From: Bradyrhizobium sp. 21 | GTDB lineage: Bacteria; Pseudomonadota; Alphaproteobacteria; Rhizobiales; Xanthobacteraceae | DNA: 64,000 nt | Assembly: GCF_023073335.1 (NCBI RefSeq) | Contig: NZ_JADPJG010000026.1 | Coordinates: forward strand, 200,408 to 264,407 | Reading direction: 5' to 3' | In this document: in pieces, positions 17,499 through 26,162 of the stretch | Numbering within the stretch: the stretch's first letter is position 1 | Layout: each line of letters starts with the position of its first letter | The notes under the pieces: model-generated | What the model was told of the DNA's origin: nothing | Database searches by the model: none | Seen by the model: only the letters and a program-made list of their open reading frames with translations | Program-made: the position numbers and the translations under genes

Positions 17499-17651
17499 AT
17501 GGCGGCGCATGCAGGTGAGACAGCCCAAGAGACTGGAGACTTCAGGTGTGAGCGATGTCATCAGGCCACTCACGTCACAAAAGGACACAAGATTCCGAAA
17601 TGCCCGCATTGTGGAAGCACGAGCTTTGATACTCGGCGGAACGAGCCGTAG
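17499..17651 (+). CDS. 50-residue zinc-ribbon protein
   Basis: A very small protein with two CxxC knuckles (CERC and CPHC) separated by about 19 residues (HQATHVTKGHKIPK), the pattern of a rubredoxin-like zinc ribbon. The ATG at 17499 has a good ribosome site (AGGGAGAAGTATC). An in-frame start 87 bp upstream would add a Ser/Arg-rich leader without support. Function is unknown; zinc binding is inferred from the cysteine pattern. Confidence 0.7.
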   Translation: MAAHAGETAQETGDFRCERCHQATHVTKGHKIPKCPHCGSTSFDTRRNEP

Positions 17652-17865
17652 GTACGCACGTCACTCGGAAGCAGGACGTCAACACAGCCAATCTTGCACC
17701 GTGATTGCCCTCTCGAAGTCTTTCGAATGCTGGCGGACATCCTGTTCTGCGATCGGTGGTTCTGTCCCGACGTCGACAGCAGCCTCTCCAACGAAATGTT
17801 CGTCGTCGCCCGGCGCGCTTCTCCACTGACTGAATGCGGCCGGGCACTTTGCTACAGGCGCAGCG

Positions 17866-18375
17866 TCACCACCGATGGTGCGCACGGATCACGCCGTGAT
17901 GGTGGTGCCGATAGTGCCGCGGCGCCCAGCCGTAGCTATGACGCCAGGGGTGCGCGCGCCGGACCGTATATTCCCACGGGCTCGGCGCGGACCAGCCGTA
18001 GCTATAGCGCAAGGGGCGCGGGCCCCAGGCGTATGGTCGCGGCCCCCAACCATAGCCACCCCAGTAAGGTGTATAGGCGTAAGCCGGATAGTACCCACGG
18101 TAGCCGTAGGGGTATCTGTATCCATAGTATGGCGGATATTCCTCATAGTAGGGGGTCGCAATGGCGGAGCCGATCAAGGCTCCTGCCAGCAGGCCGGCGC
18201 CGATCCCCCAGCCGCCATGCCAGCGAATCTGGGTGAGATTATCCTGCACTGCCGACGTGTGCTGCGTCGGGCTCGCGGCAGCCGAGAGCGCGGTCAAAGG
18301 TGCAGCTTGGGTACTGCCGACGGGAGAAATCGCGATGAGGCCGGTCAGAGAAAAGGCAAGTGTAAGTCTCCGCAT
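17866..18375 (-). CDS. Secreted Tyr/Gly/Pro/His-rich protein
   Basis: A 169-residue exported protein. A signal peptide ends near GSTQAAP, a short glycine-rich hydrophobic segment follows (WGIGAGLLAGALIGSAIA), then a long low-complexity region of Tyr, Gly, Pro, Trp and Arg, ending in a His-rich tail (RHYRHHHHG). Such proteins are common and poorly characterised in Bradyrhizobium. The repeats come from the minus-strand reading; plus-strand frames in this stretch are shadows. The His-rich tail could bind metal. A ribosome site (AGAGGAGCCACAG) precedes the ATG. Confidence 0.72.
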   Translation of the reverse strand: MRRLTLAFSLTGLIAISPVGSTQAAPLTALSAAASPTQHTSAVQDNLTQIRWHGGWGIGAGLLAGALIGSAIATPYYEEYPPYYGYRYPYGYRGYYPAYAYTPYWGGYGWGPRPYAWGPRPLRYSYGWSAPSPWEYTVRRAHPWRHSYGWAPRHYRHHHHGVIRAHHRW

Positions 18376-18489
18376 CTGTGGCTCCTCTAGCTTCAGAATG
18401 CGGTCTCAACTTGAGCCTGCTATGTTGGTTTCTCGCGTCAAGAGTTCGGGACACTTTGTCGCGCCGAGTGCCCGGCCGGAGTCGCGAGT

Positions 18490-18503
18490 GTACGACACCG
18501 TAC
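18490..18503. promoter_or_regulatory. GTAC palindrome upstream of the Tyr/Gly-rich secreted protein gene
   Basis: The 14-bp site GTACGACACCGTAC has inverted GTACG arms around ACAC and sits about 115 bp upstream of the gene starting at 18375. It resembles the site at 31409-31422. It may be an operator of a dimeric repressor, but the regulator is not known. Confidence 0.35.
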
Positions 18504-18525
18504 AAACTACACAGCCTCCGCTCTT

Positions 18526-19584
18526 TTAGTGGTGTTCTTCAACAAGGGAAACCGGTCTACTCTCGCGCTCCAGGAACGATTCAACATAGATCATGCGGAC
18601 GGCAACGAGCAGGACAGCGATCAAAGGCGTAGCAACGATCAACCCGATCAAACCGAAGAGAGTGCCGAGAACGGTTTGGGAAAGGATTGTAAGTGCGGGC
18701 GGCAGCGAGACCGTTCGTTTCTGAATCCATGGTGCGATGACATTTCCCTCCAACAGCTGGATCGTCAAAAACAAGAGCGCGACCCAAGCGGCAAGGGCAG
18801 GAGACTGTGCCAGAGCCACAAGGATCGCCGGCACTGCTCCTGCAAGTGCCCCGATGTATGGTACGAAGTTCAGAAGGGCCGCCAGTAGGGCCAGTGATAG
18901 TGGCAAAGGCGAGCCAATGAGGAGAAGGCCCAATCCGAGCAGCACGCCCACGATCAGCATGTCGACGAGTTGGCCGAGAAACCAGAGCCTAAGCGTAGCA
19001 CCGAGCTCTCCGGCGACGTGGCGGCCGCGTGGTCGCCAAGCCATTGGAAGCAAACGAAGCGAGCCTTCAAGATAGAGTTGGGGCGAGGCAGCGAGAAATA
19101 CGGCTGTCGCCGCCGTAACGACGAGAGTGCCACCTATGCCGAGAACGGAGCCAACGACGCCTGTGACGTAGCCGGTCAGGCCAGTGCGCAGAGACTTTCC
19201 GGCGATCTGCAACTGTTGAGCTAAGATCGAGCCCCACGAGCTGTTTTGCATTTCGTCCCATATCCGCGATAGTTGGGTTCTCAGTTGCCGGCTGATTTCG
19301 TCGGCTTGATTGAAAATGGCGCTGCCCCTCCACCACAGCAGCGTACCGAGTGCGAGGCCTGTCACGAGAATGACGGAAATCAATGCCGTGTATGGCCCGA
19401 GGCGCGTTACGCGACGGACCGCGTCGCTGGCGCCCCGCAAGACGCAAGCGATGACCACGGCGCTGAACAAGAGCAACAGTATGTCGCGAAGCAGCCAGAC
19501 CGAAAGAGCGAAGAATAGAGCGATTGCGCTTACACGAAGGGTGCGCTCGATATGCCGGACATGAACAGTCAACTTGTTTTCCAA
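18526..19584 (-). CDS. AI-2E family transporter (PerM/TqsA-like permease)
   Basis: An eight-helix membrane protein of 352 residues in the AI-2E transporter (UPF0118) family, whose members export small molecules or ions. Conserved features are the N-terminal helix pair (VSAIALFFALSVWLLRDILLLLFSAVVIACVL), the long amphipathic middle with QADEISRQLRTQL, GQLVDMLIVGVLLGLGL, and PYIGALAGAVPAILVAL. The start is a TTG at 19584 with a strong ribosome site (AAAGGAGACGAC), so it begins with a rare start codon. The substrate cannot be deduced. Confidence 0.85.
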   Translation of the reverse strand: MENKLTVHVRHIERTLRVSAIALFFALSVWLLRDILLLLFSAVVIACVLRGASDAVRRVTRLGPYTALISVILVTGLALGTLLWWRGSAIFNQADEISRQLRTQLSRIWDEMQNSSWGSILAQQLQIAGKSLRTGLTGYVTGVVGSVLGIGGTLVVTAATAVFLAASPQLYLEGSLRLLPMAWRPRGRHVAGELGATLRLWFLGQLVDMLIVGVLLGLGLLLIGSPLPLSLALLAALLNFVPYIGALAGAVPAILVALAQSPALAAWVALLFLTIQLLEGNVIAPWIQKRTVSLPPALTILSQTVLGTLFGLIGLIVATPLIAVLLVAVRMIYVESFLERESRPVSLVEEHH

Positions 19585-19814
19585 GTCGTCTCCTTTGTCG
19601 GAGCAGTCCAGTCTCCGAAGCTCGAGATTGAAGTTGCGCAGGCGAGAGTGCTCGGAACATCATCGCGGCGATCCCGTCGCGATGAATGTAATACTCTGTC
19701 GCGGCCTCAAATGTTCTTGTACGCAAGCGAATAATTCTCGTCCCAAGGCCACCGAAGCACCAGAGCGAGCTCGGGGATCGTGTGCCGATCGTCGTTCGTT
19801 TTTGAGGAGATGGC

Positions 19815-21011
19815 ATGAACAGCGTTCTAATCTCCGGGGTTGGAATTGCCGGGCCCACGCTTGCCTATTGGCTGAAAGCAGCCGGCTTTCAACCGACGCT
19901 CGTCGAGCGCGCCTCCACGCTGCGGAGCGGAGGCTATGTCATCGACTTCTGGGGGCTGGGCTACACCATCGCCGAACGGATGGGATTGATCCCGGCGATC
20001 AACCGCGACGGCTACCACGCTCAGGAATTTCGGATCGTAGATGAAGCTGGCCATCGGCTGGCCGGCTTCGGTATCGACGTTTTCGCCGAGTTGACGAATG
20101 GAAAATACGTTACTCTTCAGCGCAGTGACCTCTCGCGCATGCTGTTCGAACGGATCAGCGGCTGCGTTGAAGCCATTTTCGGAGACGAAATCATTCTCGT
20201 CGAAGAGAAACCGGATGGCGTCGAAGTCCAACTGAAGCACGGCGGCAGGCGCAGGTTTGACCTTCTCATTGGGGCAGACGGCCTGCATTCGGCCGTTCGG
20301 AAGTTGGCTTTTGGACCGCCGACGCAGTTCGAGCGACATCTGGGGTATATCGTGGCCGCGTTCGAAGCTCCGGGCTATCGGCCGCGTGACGAGGATGTGT
20401 ATTTGATCTACGGTCAACCGGGCCGCATGGTAGGCCGCTTTACGCTGCGTGATGATCGTACGTTGTTTCTCTTGATATTTGCTGAGCATCACTCAGTGTT
20501 GCCGGAAACGCCGGCCTCGCAAAAGGCGCTCCTTCGTGAAATCTATGGCGGAGATGGCTGGGAGTGCGATCAGATGCTCGCCGAACTGGAGCGCACTGGT
20601 GAACTCTACTTCGACACCGTCAGTCAGATCAGGATGCCCAACTGGTCACGAGGGCGGATAGCACTCATTGGTGATGCCGCCTTCTGCGTCTCGCTCCTGG
20701 CAGGTCAGGGGGCGGCGCTGGCGATGATTTCAGCCTATGTTTTGGCCGGCGAACTTGCCATGGCCGGTGGACGATATTCCGAGGCGTTTGCCACGTACGA
20801 GGCGCGGTTGAAGAGTTATATAGGCCGGAAACAGCGGGGTGCCGAGCGCTTTGCTGGGGCGCTGGCGCCGAGAACGCGCTGGGGAATGCTCTTCCGCAAC
20901 GTCGTGGTCAGAAGTTTCTCGATACCAGGCGTGGCGAGGCTCGCAATTGGGCGGGACATCGCCGACGAATTGGAACTTCCTGACTACTTGGCGCCGGGTG
21001 CCATGAAGTAA
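19815..21011 (+). CDS. FAD-dependent monooxygenase (TetX/UbiH-like)
   Basis: Flavoprotein hydroxylase of 398 residues. The dinucleotide fold is visible at the N-terminus (VLISGVGIAGPTLAYWLKAAGF, ending in VER). The DG motif is LLIGADGLHSAVR and the GD motif is GRIALIGDAAFCVSLLAGQGAALAM. Overall length and order match the class A monooxygenases that hydroxylate aromatic or polyketide-like compounds, including tetracycline-inactivating relatives; the substrate is unknown. A ribosome site (GAGGAGATGGC) lies just before the ATG. It stands alone between divergent and downstream unrelated genes. Confidence 0.85.
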   Translation: MNSVLISGVGIAGPTLAYWLKAAGFQPTLVERASTLRSGGYVIDFWGLGYTIAERMGLIPAINRDGYHAQEFRIVDEAGHRLAGFGIDVFAELTNGKYVTLQRSDLSRMLFERISGCVEAIFGDEIILVEEKPDGVEVQLKHGGRRRFDLLIGADGLHSAVRKLAFGPPTQFERHLGYIVAAFEAPGYRPRDEDVYLIYGQPGRMVGRFTLRDDRTLFLLIFAEHHSVLPETPASQKALLREIYGGDGWECDQMLAELERTGELYFDTVSQIRMPNWSRGRIALIGDAAFCVSLLAGQGAALAMISAYVLAGELAMAGGRYSEAFATYEARLKSYIGRKQRGAERFAGALAPRTRWGMLFRNVVVRSFSIPGVARLAIGRDIADELELPDYLAPGAMK

Positions 21012-21142
21012 CGCCCACCAGAAGGGAGGTGCGATCGTGGGGATGTGGACGCTCGATTGACGCGGTTGTCCCCAACCTGTCGCAGGAACCACTTTTCGGA
21101 ACCGGGAGTTCGTATCCTCGTATCGTACGCCCGGGTGACCAA

Positions 21143-22960
21143 ATGGCCTCAGTCCTGTCTTACGGCACAAGAAAAGCCCTGATCGGCAGCAGCGTTGAGC
21201 GGTTTGCTGAAGAGCGGAAGGTCAGCCTTCTCGTGCTTTGCGCGCTTGCGTTGATGATCGGTGTCCTGACCGGGCTTGGTGCCGTCGTCTTTCGCGTTCT
21301 GATCGCGCTAGTGCACAATTTGTTTTACAGGGGCACGCTGAGTGTCGCTTATGACGCGAACATCAGTGAGGGTCCCAGCCCTTTTGGGGACTTTATTCTA
21401 CTCGCACCTGTGATCGGCGGCCTCATTGTCGTCTTCCTCGTTCGGCGCTTCGCTCCCGAGGCCAAGGGTCATGGCGTCCCTGAAGTGATGGACTCGATAT
21501 TTTACAAGCGCGGCAAAATTCGCGGCGCGGTGGCCTTGGTAAAGGCGCTGGCATCCGCAGTATCGATCGGGAGCGGCGCCGCGGTCGGGCGCGAAGGGCC
21601 TATCATTCAGATAGGCTCAGCTCTCGGCTCTGCCTTTGCCCAATTCATCGGGCTTTCGACCCGGCAGAGGATCACGCTGCTCTCCGCGGGCGCCGGCGCA
21701 GGCATTGCCGCAACCTTCAATACTCCGCTGGGCGGCGTGCTGTTTGCTCTGGAAATTCTTCTGCCGGAAGTTTCAAATCGAACATTCCTTCCAGTCGTCG
21801 TGGCCACGGGCGCTGCGACGACGATCGGGCGCATCCTGATCGGTCCGGATCCGGCCTTTTCGGTTCCGGATATGCAGTTCAGCATGGTTGCATCCTTCAA
21901 TGCGCAGGAAGCTCTCGCATTCGTCCTGCTTGGCCTGTTGTCTGGAGCGGCAGCCTGGGCGTTTATTCGTCTGCTCGTCTTCATGGAAGACGGGTTTCCG
22001 AAGCTGTCTGGCAACGAGTATGTTCAAAATATCATCGGCATGTCGTCAATCGGCCTGACGATGGTGGTGCTCACCCATGCCTTTGGCCACTCCTACGTCG
22101 ACGGAGTGGGCTACTCCGTCATTCAGGAGATACTGGACCACAAGATGACGGCGGCGGGGTTACTGGCCCTGCTGTTCGTGCTGAAGCTGTTGGCATCGAC
22201 GGTCAGCCTCGGCTGCGGGGCGTCGGGCGGGATCTTCTCGCCATCACTTTACCTTGGCGCAACGCTGGGGGCCGCCTTTGCCGCTGCAACCAATTCAATC
22301 CTGCCTCATTCAGGGCTAACGCCATCTTCGGCCGCGATCATTGGAATGGCGGCCATCGTCGGTGCAGGTACGGGCGGCGTCATGACGGCGATCGTGATGG
22401 TCTTCGAGATGACCCGCGATTACGCAATCATCGTTCCGGTGATCGTTGCGGTGGCGTTGGCTGCGGGCGTCAGGCGTGCACTCGTCAACGAGACGATCTA
22501 CACGGTCAAGCTGCGCCACCGCGGGCACCGCATTCCAAAGGAGCGCCATATTAACCTCTATCTGGTGAAGCAGGCCCAGGACATCATGGAAAGGCGCTTT
22601 ATCGTCGCCGGAGTAGGAACGACGCTAAAACAGGCTATGGCTGCGGAAGATATCGATGATGCACTTCCTATCGTGGTTGAGCGCGAAGGCCGGATTGTCG
22701 GCCTGATCCCACCACGTTCCGGCTTATGGGCGGAGTCGCAATCGAATCCAGCTCTCGTGGTCGAGCAATTCGTCGAGCGGCGGATGGTCATTTGCCGCGA
22801 TCAGGACCTCTTGAGTTTGGTGTTTGCCAGGTTGAAGCGTCATCGGGCCGGCGCGGCAATCGTTGTCCGCTCTGCCTCCCGCCCGCGCGTGAACGATGTC
22901 GTCGGCGTCCTCACCAAACGCGTTATCGCAGATGCCGTCATCGACAGCTACGAGGATTGA
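21143..22960 (+). CDS. ClC-family chloride channel/antiporter with CBS domains
   Basis: A ClC transporter of 605 residues from ATG 21143. Selectivity motifs are KGHGVPE, GREGPIIQIGS (with the gating glutamate) and GASGGIFSPSLYLGA. The gating Glu is present, and ClC proteins of this kind may be Cl-/H+ exchangers or channels. The C-terminal 120 residues (from about LVKQAQDIMERRFIV) form a CBS pair that could sense nucleotides. A GTG at 21029, directly after GAAGGGAG, gives an in-frame N-terminal extension of 38 residues without recognisable content; I kept the ATG, but the start is uncertain. Confidence 0.88.
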   Translation: MASVLSYGTRKALIGSSVERFAEERKVSLLVLCALALMIGVLTGLGAVVFRVLIALVHNLFYRGTLSVAYDANISEGPSPFGDFILLAPVIGGLIVVFLVRRFAPEAKGHGVPEVMDSIFYKRGKIRGAVALVKALASAVSIGSGAAVGREGPIIQIGSALGSAFAQFIGLSTRQRITLLSAGAGAGIAATFNTPLGGVLFALEILLPEVSNRTFLPVVVATGAATTIGRILIGPDPAFSVPDMQFSMVASFNAQEALAFVLLGLLSGAAAWAFIRLLVFMEDGFPKLSGNEYVQNIIGMSSIGLTMVVLTHAFGHSYVDGVGYSVIQEILDHKMTAAGLLALLFVLKLLASTVSLGCGASGGIFSPSLYLGATLGAAFAAATNSILPHSGLTPSSAAIIGMAAIVGAGTGGVMTAIVMVFEMTRDYAIIVPVIVAVALAAGVRRALVNETIYTVKLRHRGHRIPKERHINLYLVKQAQDIMERRFIVAGVGTTLKQAMAAEDIDDALPIVVEREGRIVGLIPPRSGLWAESQSNPALVVEQFVERRMVICRDQDLLSLVFARLKRHRAGAAIVVRSASRPRVNDVVGVLTKRVIADAVIDSYED

Positions 22961-23012
22961 AACGGATAAAGTGAGGGCATGTCGCTTGAACGACGACTCG
23001 AGACGAGACTTA

Positions 23013-24308
23013 TTATCCGACAGTCCGCCTTGCCACCCAGCCTAGGGTCGAGCCTTGAATGATGATGCTGAACAGGACGACCCCATAAGTTGACGCGAGC
23101 ATGGCGGCCTTGGCCGGGCTATCCGGCATTGATAGGGCGAGTGCAACTGAAATCCCGCCTCGAACGCCCGCCCAGGTGAGAAAGGGCGCGTTGCGCAGGG
23201 AAAGCAGCCGAGTCCATCCGAACAGAAATGGTTGAACCGAAACAGAAACAAAGCGGGCGAAGAGAACGATTGGCACCGTCGCTGCCGCCAGACCGAGGCT
23301 GCGAGGATCGAAGCGCAGCATCAATGTCTCGAGCCCGATGAGCAGAAAAAGGACCGAGTTGAGAATTTCGTCGATGAGGGTCCAGAGCGCGAAGAGATAT
23401 CCTTGTGTCCGCTCACTCATTGCGTATCGAGGTCCTCGGTCGCCGATGAGGAGGCCCGCGGCGACCATGGAGAGCGGGCCACTGACGTGCAAATGCAGCG
23501 CAAGTGCGTAGGTTCCGGTAACGAGGGCAAGGGAGATCAGCACCTCGATGGCGTAGTCGTCGATGAGCCGCATCGCGCGATACGCAACATAGCCAGTCAA
23601 CAAGCCCAGCACTATCCCGCCACCAGCTTCGCGAACGAGTAACTCAGCGACATCGGCGGCCGAAACCTGACCGCCGTCTCCGGTGCTCGCAAAGCGAAGC
23701 ATGATGGTGAATAGAACAATCCCGACGCCGTCGTTGAACAATGCCTCGCCTTCCGTCTCGATCTGCAGCTCTTTGGGCACTTTGGTGTTGCGAAGCGTAC
23801 TCAGGACAGCAACGGGGTCAGTCGGACTGATCAGTGCGCCGAACACGAATGCCCAAGCCAACGATACGGAGAGGTTTAAAAGGCCGCAGATGAACCAGAA
23901 CATCAGGCCTACGAGGACGGTTGAAATTGAGGTGCCGAGGACGGCCAGAATAAAAACCGGAATGGCGCGGCTTCTGAGTGTGTCAAGATCTACGTGCAAC
24001 GCGCCGGCGAACAGCAGAAATGCCAGCATCCCATTCACCACGACTTCGGCAAAGTCGATCTGCCGGAGCCCGTTGGCAAGCTGGTCTAGTAGTTGAATTG
24101 TGGGAAACGCCGCATCTAAGCCGATCAGGAGCAGTGACGTCAGGACGCTCATCACGAGAAGACCTACGCTGCGGGAGAGCGGCAGGAACTTGTGATTGAG
24201 CCAGCCGAAGACGGCAGACAATGTAAGCAGAACGGCAGCGATATCCATCAGCGAAAGCACGACAGGCTCCCTTGTGCTCGGCGAGAGTGCCTGTTCACTC
24301 CCTTCCAT
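23013..24308 (-). CDS. CPA1-family Na+/H+ antiporter (NhaP-like)
   Basis: Cation/proton antiporter of 431 residues with about 12 helices. Diagnostic parts are ISPTDPVAVL (the TDP motif), EGEALFNDGVGIVLF (ND motif) and WAGVRGGISVALALSMPD. The start is uncertain: the frame is open to 24464, and Met codons at 24308 and 24248 both precede the first helix (SLMDIAAVLLTLSAVFGWL). I chose 24308. It is convergent with the ClC gene 52 bp away. A fragment of a diverged paralogue lies at 42233-42338. Confidence 0.85.
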   Translation of the reverse strand: MEGSEQALSPSTREPVVLSLMDIAAVLLTLSAVFGWLNHKFLPLSRSVGLLVMSVLTSLLLIGLDAAFPTIQLLDQLANGLRQIDFAEVVVNGMLAFLLFAGALHVDLDTLRSRAIPVFILAVLGTSISTVLVGLMFWFICGLLNLSVSLAWAFVFGALISPTDPVAVLSTLRNTKVPKELQIETEGEALFNDGVGIVLFTIMLRFASTGDGGQVSAADVAELLVREAGGGIVLGLLTGYVAYRAMRLIDDYAIEVLISLALVTGTYALALHLHVSGPLSMVAAGLLIGDRGPRYAMSERTQGYLFALWTLIDEILNSVLFLLIGLETLMLRFDPRSLGLAAATVPIVLFARFVSVSVQPFLFGWTRLLSLRNAPFLTWAGVRGGISVALALSMPDSPAKAAMLASTYGVVLFSIIIQGSTLGWVARRTVG

Positions 24309-24581
24309 CAAGGCCGCTGTTCGCTCTACTCCATTGAGGGCAGTGCGTTCGAGATGGCGACTTTTGACACGTGAATAATCAAAAGCAACTTCGGCAGTTC
24401 CTGCGGGACATGCAAGCGGATTAGGATGGGCCTCAATCCCAACCCGTCTCCGCGACGGAGTCATCTATCCATTTCTGCATCTGCGGCGAAAGATCGCGAC
24501 GACGATTGTCGGTGTCGTCGTTCACTCCGCATTCATTGGACCGACATAGAAGTGCGGAGGGGCATACGACAAGGAAAAACT

Positions 24582-24812
24582 ATGAAGAAAATCGCCTATG
24601 GATTTGCGGCCGCTGCTCTGCTTGCAGGCACTCAGTTCTTGGTTCCTGCCAATGCGATGATGGCGCCACCGGTCGGCGCAGCGGCAACATCCGAGACGAT
24701 GCAGGCCGGCTATCAGTATCATCATCATCGGAGGGTCTGCACCGTGCGAACCATAGTCACACGCGGCTATCATGGTCGGCGTATCGTCAAGCACGTGCGT
24801 GTCTGCCGATAA
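24582..24812 (+). CDS. Small exported His/Arg-rich protein
   Basis: A 76-residue secreted protein of unknown function. The signal peptide runs to VPANAM. The mature part has a His cluster (YQYHHHRR) and two Cys (RRVCTVRTIVTRGYHGRRIVKHVRVCR) that could form a disulphide. A ribosome site (AAGGAAAAACT) precedes the ATG. The open frame extends upstream without support. This style of tiny basic exported protein recurs in Bradyrhizobium genomes. Confidence 0.68.
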   Translation: MKKIAYGFAAAALLAGTQFLVPANAMMAPPVGAAATSETMQAGYQYHHHRRVCTVRTIVTRGYHGRRIVKHVRVCR

Positions 24813-24823
24813 GCGCAAACTTG

Positions 24824-24849
24824 GAGGGCCGTCGATCGAGGCGGCCCTC
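24824..24849 (+). terminator. Hairpin after the small exported protein gene
   Basis: Inverted repeat GAGGGCCG / CGGCCCTC with a 10-base loop, 11 bp after the stop codon at 24812. There is no long T run, so termination strength is uncertain. Confidence 0.45.
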
Positions 24850-24900
24850 ACCTTGCATAACAGCAATATTCATCGCGCAGTGAGATGGGTGCGCCGCACA

Positions 24901-25020
24901 TTACATCGGAAGCTGACGCCCAAAAGTCCGGGGAAATCGACGTGCCGCGATCTCCAGCGCCGCAAAACAAAGAGCCGTGAACAACATACCGAGGACCAGG
25001 AGAACCACGACTGTATCCAT
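24901..25020 (-). CDS. Possible 39-residue single-span protein
   Basis: A short frame (MDTVVVLLVLGMLFTALCF...) encoding one membrane helix and a basic tail. AGGAA lies about 11 bases before the ATG. It follows the 60-residue gene at 25098-25280 on the same strand, 77 bp downstream, so the two could be cotranscribed. The coding evidence is only the ribosome site and the hydrophobic pattern. A longer in-frame version to 25155 is possible but less supported. Confidence 0.35.
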   Translation of the reverse strand: MDTVVVLLVLGMLFTALCFAALEIAARRFPRTFGRQLPM

Positions 25021-25097
25021 AACCAAACGAGTTCCTGCAAGGGATCGGGGCAATGAATCCAACTTCGTGATTCTGTCGGTTGCCACGCCTGTTGTCA

Positions 25098-25280
25098 TCA
25101 AGCAATCGCGTACGCCGAGAACAGAAGACAGGTGATGTAAACGCAAGCGAGGCAAATGCCCGCGGTTCTAGCCGTGTGGGCATCGAGCCGCGAGTTCGTC
25201 CGAGTAGCGAGCTCGGGCAGTTTCTCATACTGTGCAAAGAGCCGACGACGGGCACGTCCTCGGAAAAGTACATTTCTCAT
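25098..25280 (-). CDS. 60-residue membrane protein under the 38-bp motif
   Basis: A small protein I do not recognise. It has an Arg-rich N-terminus (RNVLFRGRARRRLFAQYEKLP), a polar middle, and a C-terminal membrane helix (ICLACVYITCLLFSAYAIA). The ribosome site is strong (TTTGGAGGCATAT before ATG), which selects this start over an upstream one. A decayed copy of the same gene is at 42915-43091 and aligns through to the same stop codon. Both copies have the 38-bp motif upstream (here 25405-25442), so the gene is probably part of a regulon with the Crp-like gene and the kinase pair. Confidence 0.7.
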   Translation of the reverse strand: MRNVLFRGRARRRLFAQYEKLPELATRTNSRLDAHTARTAGICLACVYITCLLFSAYAIA

Positions 25281-25404
25281 ATATGCCTCCAAACAACACT
25301 GATCCGTCCAAAAAGGTGCGGAGTGCAAAAGCCGTTCGGCCGGCGATTCGCGTTGGTTCTCTCGTCCGCTTCTTGGAAGATAGTGGACGGCGTCCCATCG
25401 GGCA

Positions 25405-25442
25405 GTCAGGAGATGAGCGGGGCCTGTCGGGATAATCCTGAC
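25405..25442 (+). promoter_or_regulatory. 38-bp conserved motif, copy A
   Basis: The pattern is GTCAGG, 15 unconserved bases, then the palindrome GTCGGGATAATCCTGAC. The two left half-sites start 21 bp apart, two helical turns. The site lies 124 bp upstream of the minus-strand 60-residue gene. The other copies are at 28260-28297 and 43154-43191 with identical spacing. This looks like a cooperative binding site for a dimeric regulator; which one is unknown. Confidence 0.65.
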
Positions 25443-25487
25443 GTCCGCATGCCGCGCGCAGGGCCGTTTGGCCCACCTACTTCCCGC

Positions 25488-26162
25488 TCAAACTTGATCG
25501 GCACTCTTTCCCGAATGGCCCAACCAGCCAAGGGCCACGCCGTAGCGCACGATGTCGGCACGCGTGAACAGTCCGAGCTTTTCGACCGCCCTGGCCTTGT
25601 AAGTTTCGACGGTCTTGATGCTGATGCTTAGCTGATTGGCAATTTCCTTGTTGCTGAAGCCTTGTGCAATAAATCTGAGAACCTCACTCTCGCGCGGTGT
25701 CAGCTCGCCGGCTGTGGAAGCGCCGGAAGACGAATGGGCGCCCTGCGCAGATGGAAGTGCTTTCTCCGCTATTGCAGGATCCAGATACAATCCACCTCCA
25801 GCAATCGCGCGAACTGCGCGCTCGAGCTCGTCGGCCGCAGAGCGCTTCAGCAGATAGCCGCGAGCTCCCGCTTGCAGCATAGGCTGAACGTAGGCGTGAT
25901 CCTCGTGCACGGTCAGCGCCAGAAGACGAACTTGAGGAAGCTGCGTCGCTAGAGTGCGAGCAACTTCGAGGCCACTGATACCGGGAAGTGAAATGTCCAG
26001 GATGGCAATGTCCGGTGTGGCCTGGCGAATGATGTCTAGGGCGGTCTGTCCATCCGTTGCTTCCCCGACGATCTCAATGTCATGCACGTCTTGAAGCAAC
26101 GCCTTCATTCCGGCCAGAACAAGCGGATGATCGTCAGTCAACGTGATCCGGATCGGGCACAT
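25488..26162 (-). CDS. NarL/FixJ-type response regulator
   Basis: Response regulator of 224 residues. The receiver domain (1-120) has the acidic pair DD at 10-11, phospho-acceptor Asp56 (IAILDISLPG), Thr in LALTVHED and the conserved Lys in GYLLKRS. A LuxR-type HTH follows (LTPRESEVLRFIAQGFSNKEIANQLSISIKTVETY). Its start overlaps the end of the kinase gene by 29 bp, so the two are cotranscribed and coupled, and the kinase is the obvious partner. It is a candidate for binding the 38-bp motif found upstream of its own operon. Confidence 0.93.
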   Translation of the reverse strand: MCPIRITLTDDHPLVLAGMKALLQDVHDIEIVGEATDGQTALDIIRQATPDIAILDISLPGISGLEVARTLATQLPQVRLLALTVHEDHAYVQPMLQAGARGYLLKRSAADELERAVRAIAGGGLYLDPAIAEKALPSAQGAHSSSGASTAGELTPRESEVLRFIAQGFSNKEIANQLSISIKTVETYKARAVEKLGLFTRADIVRYGVALGWLGHSGKSADQV

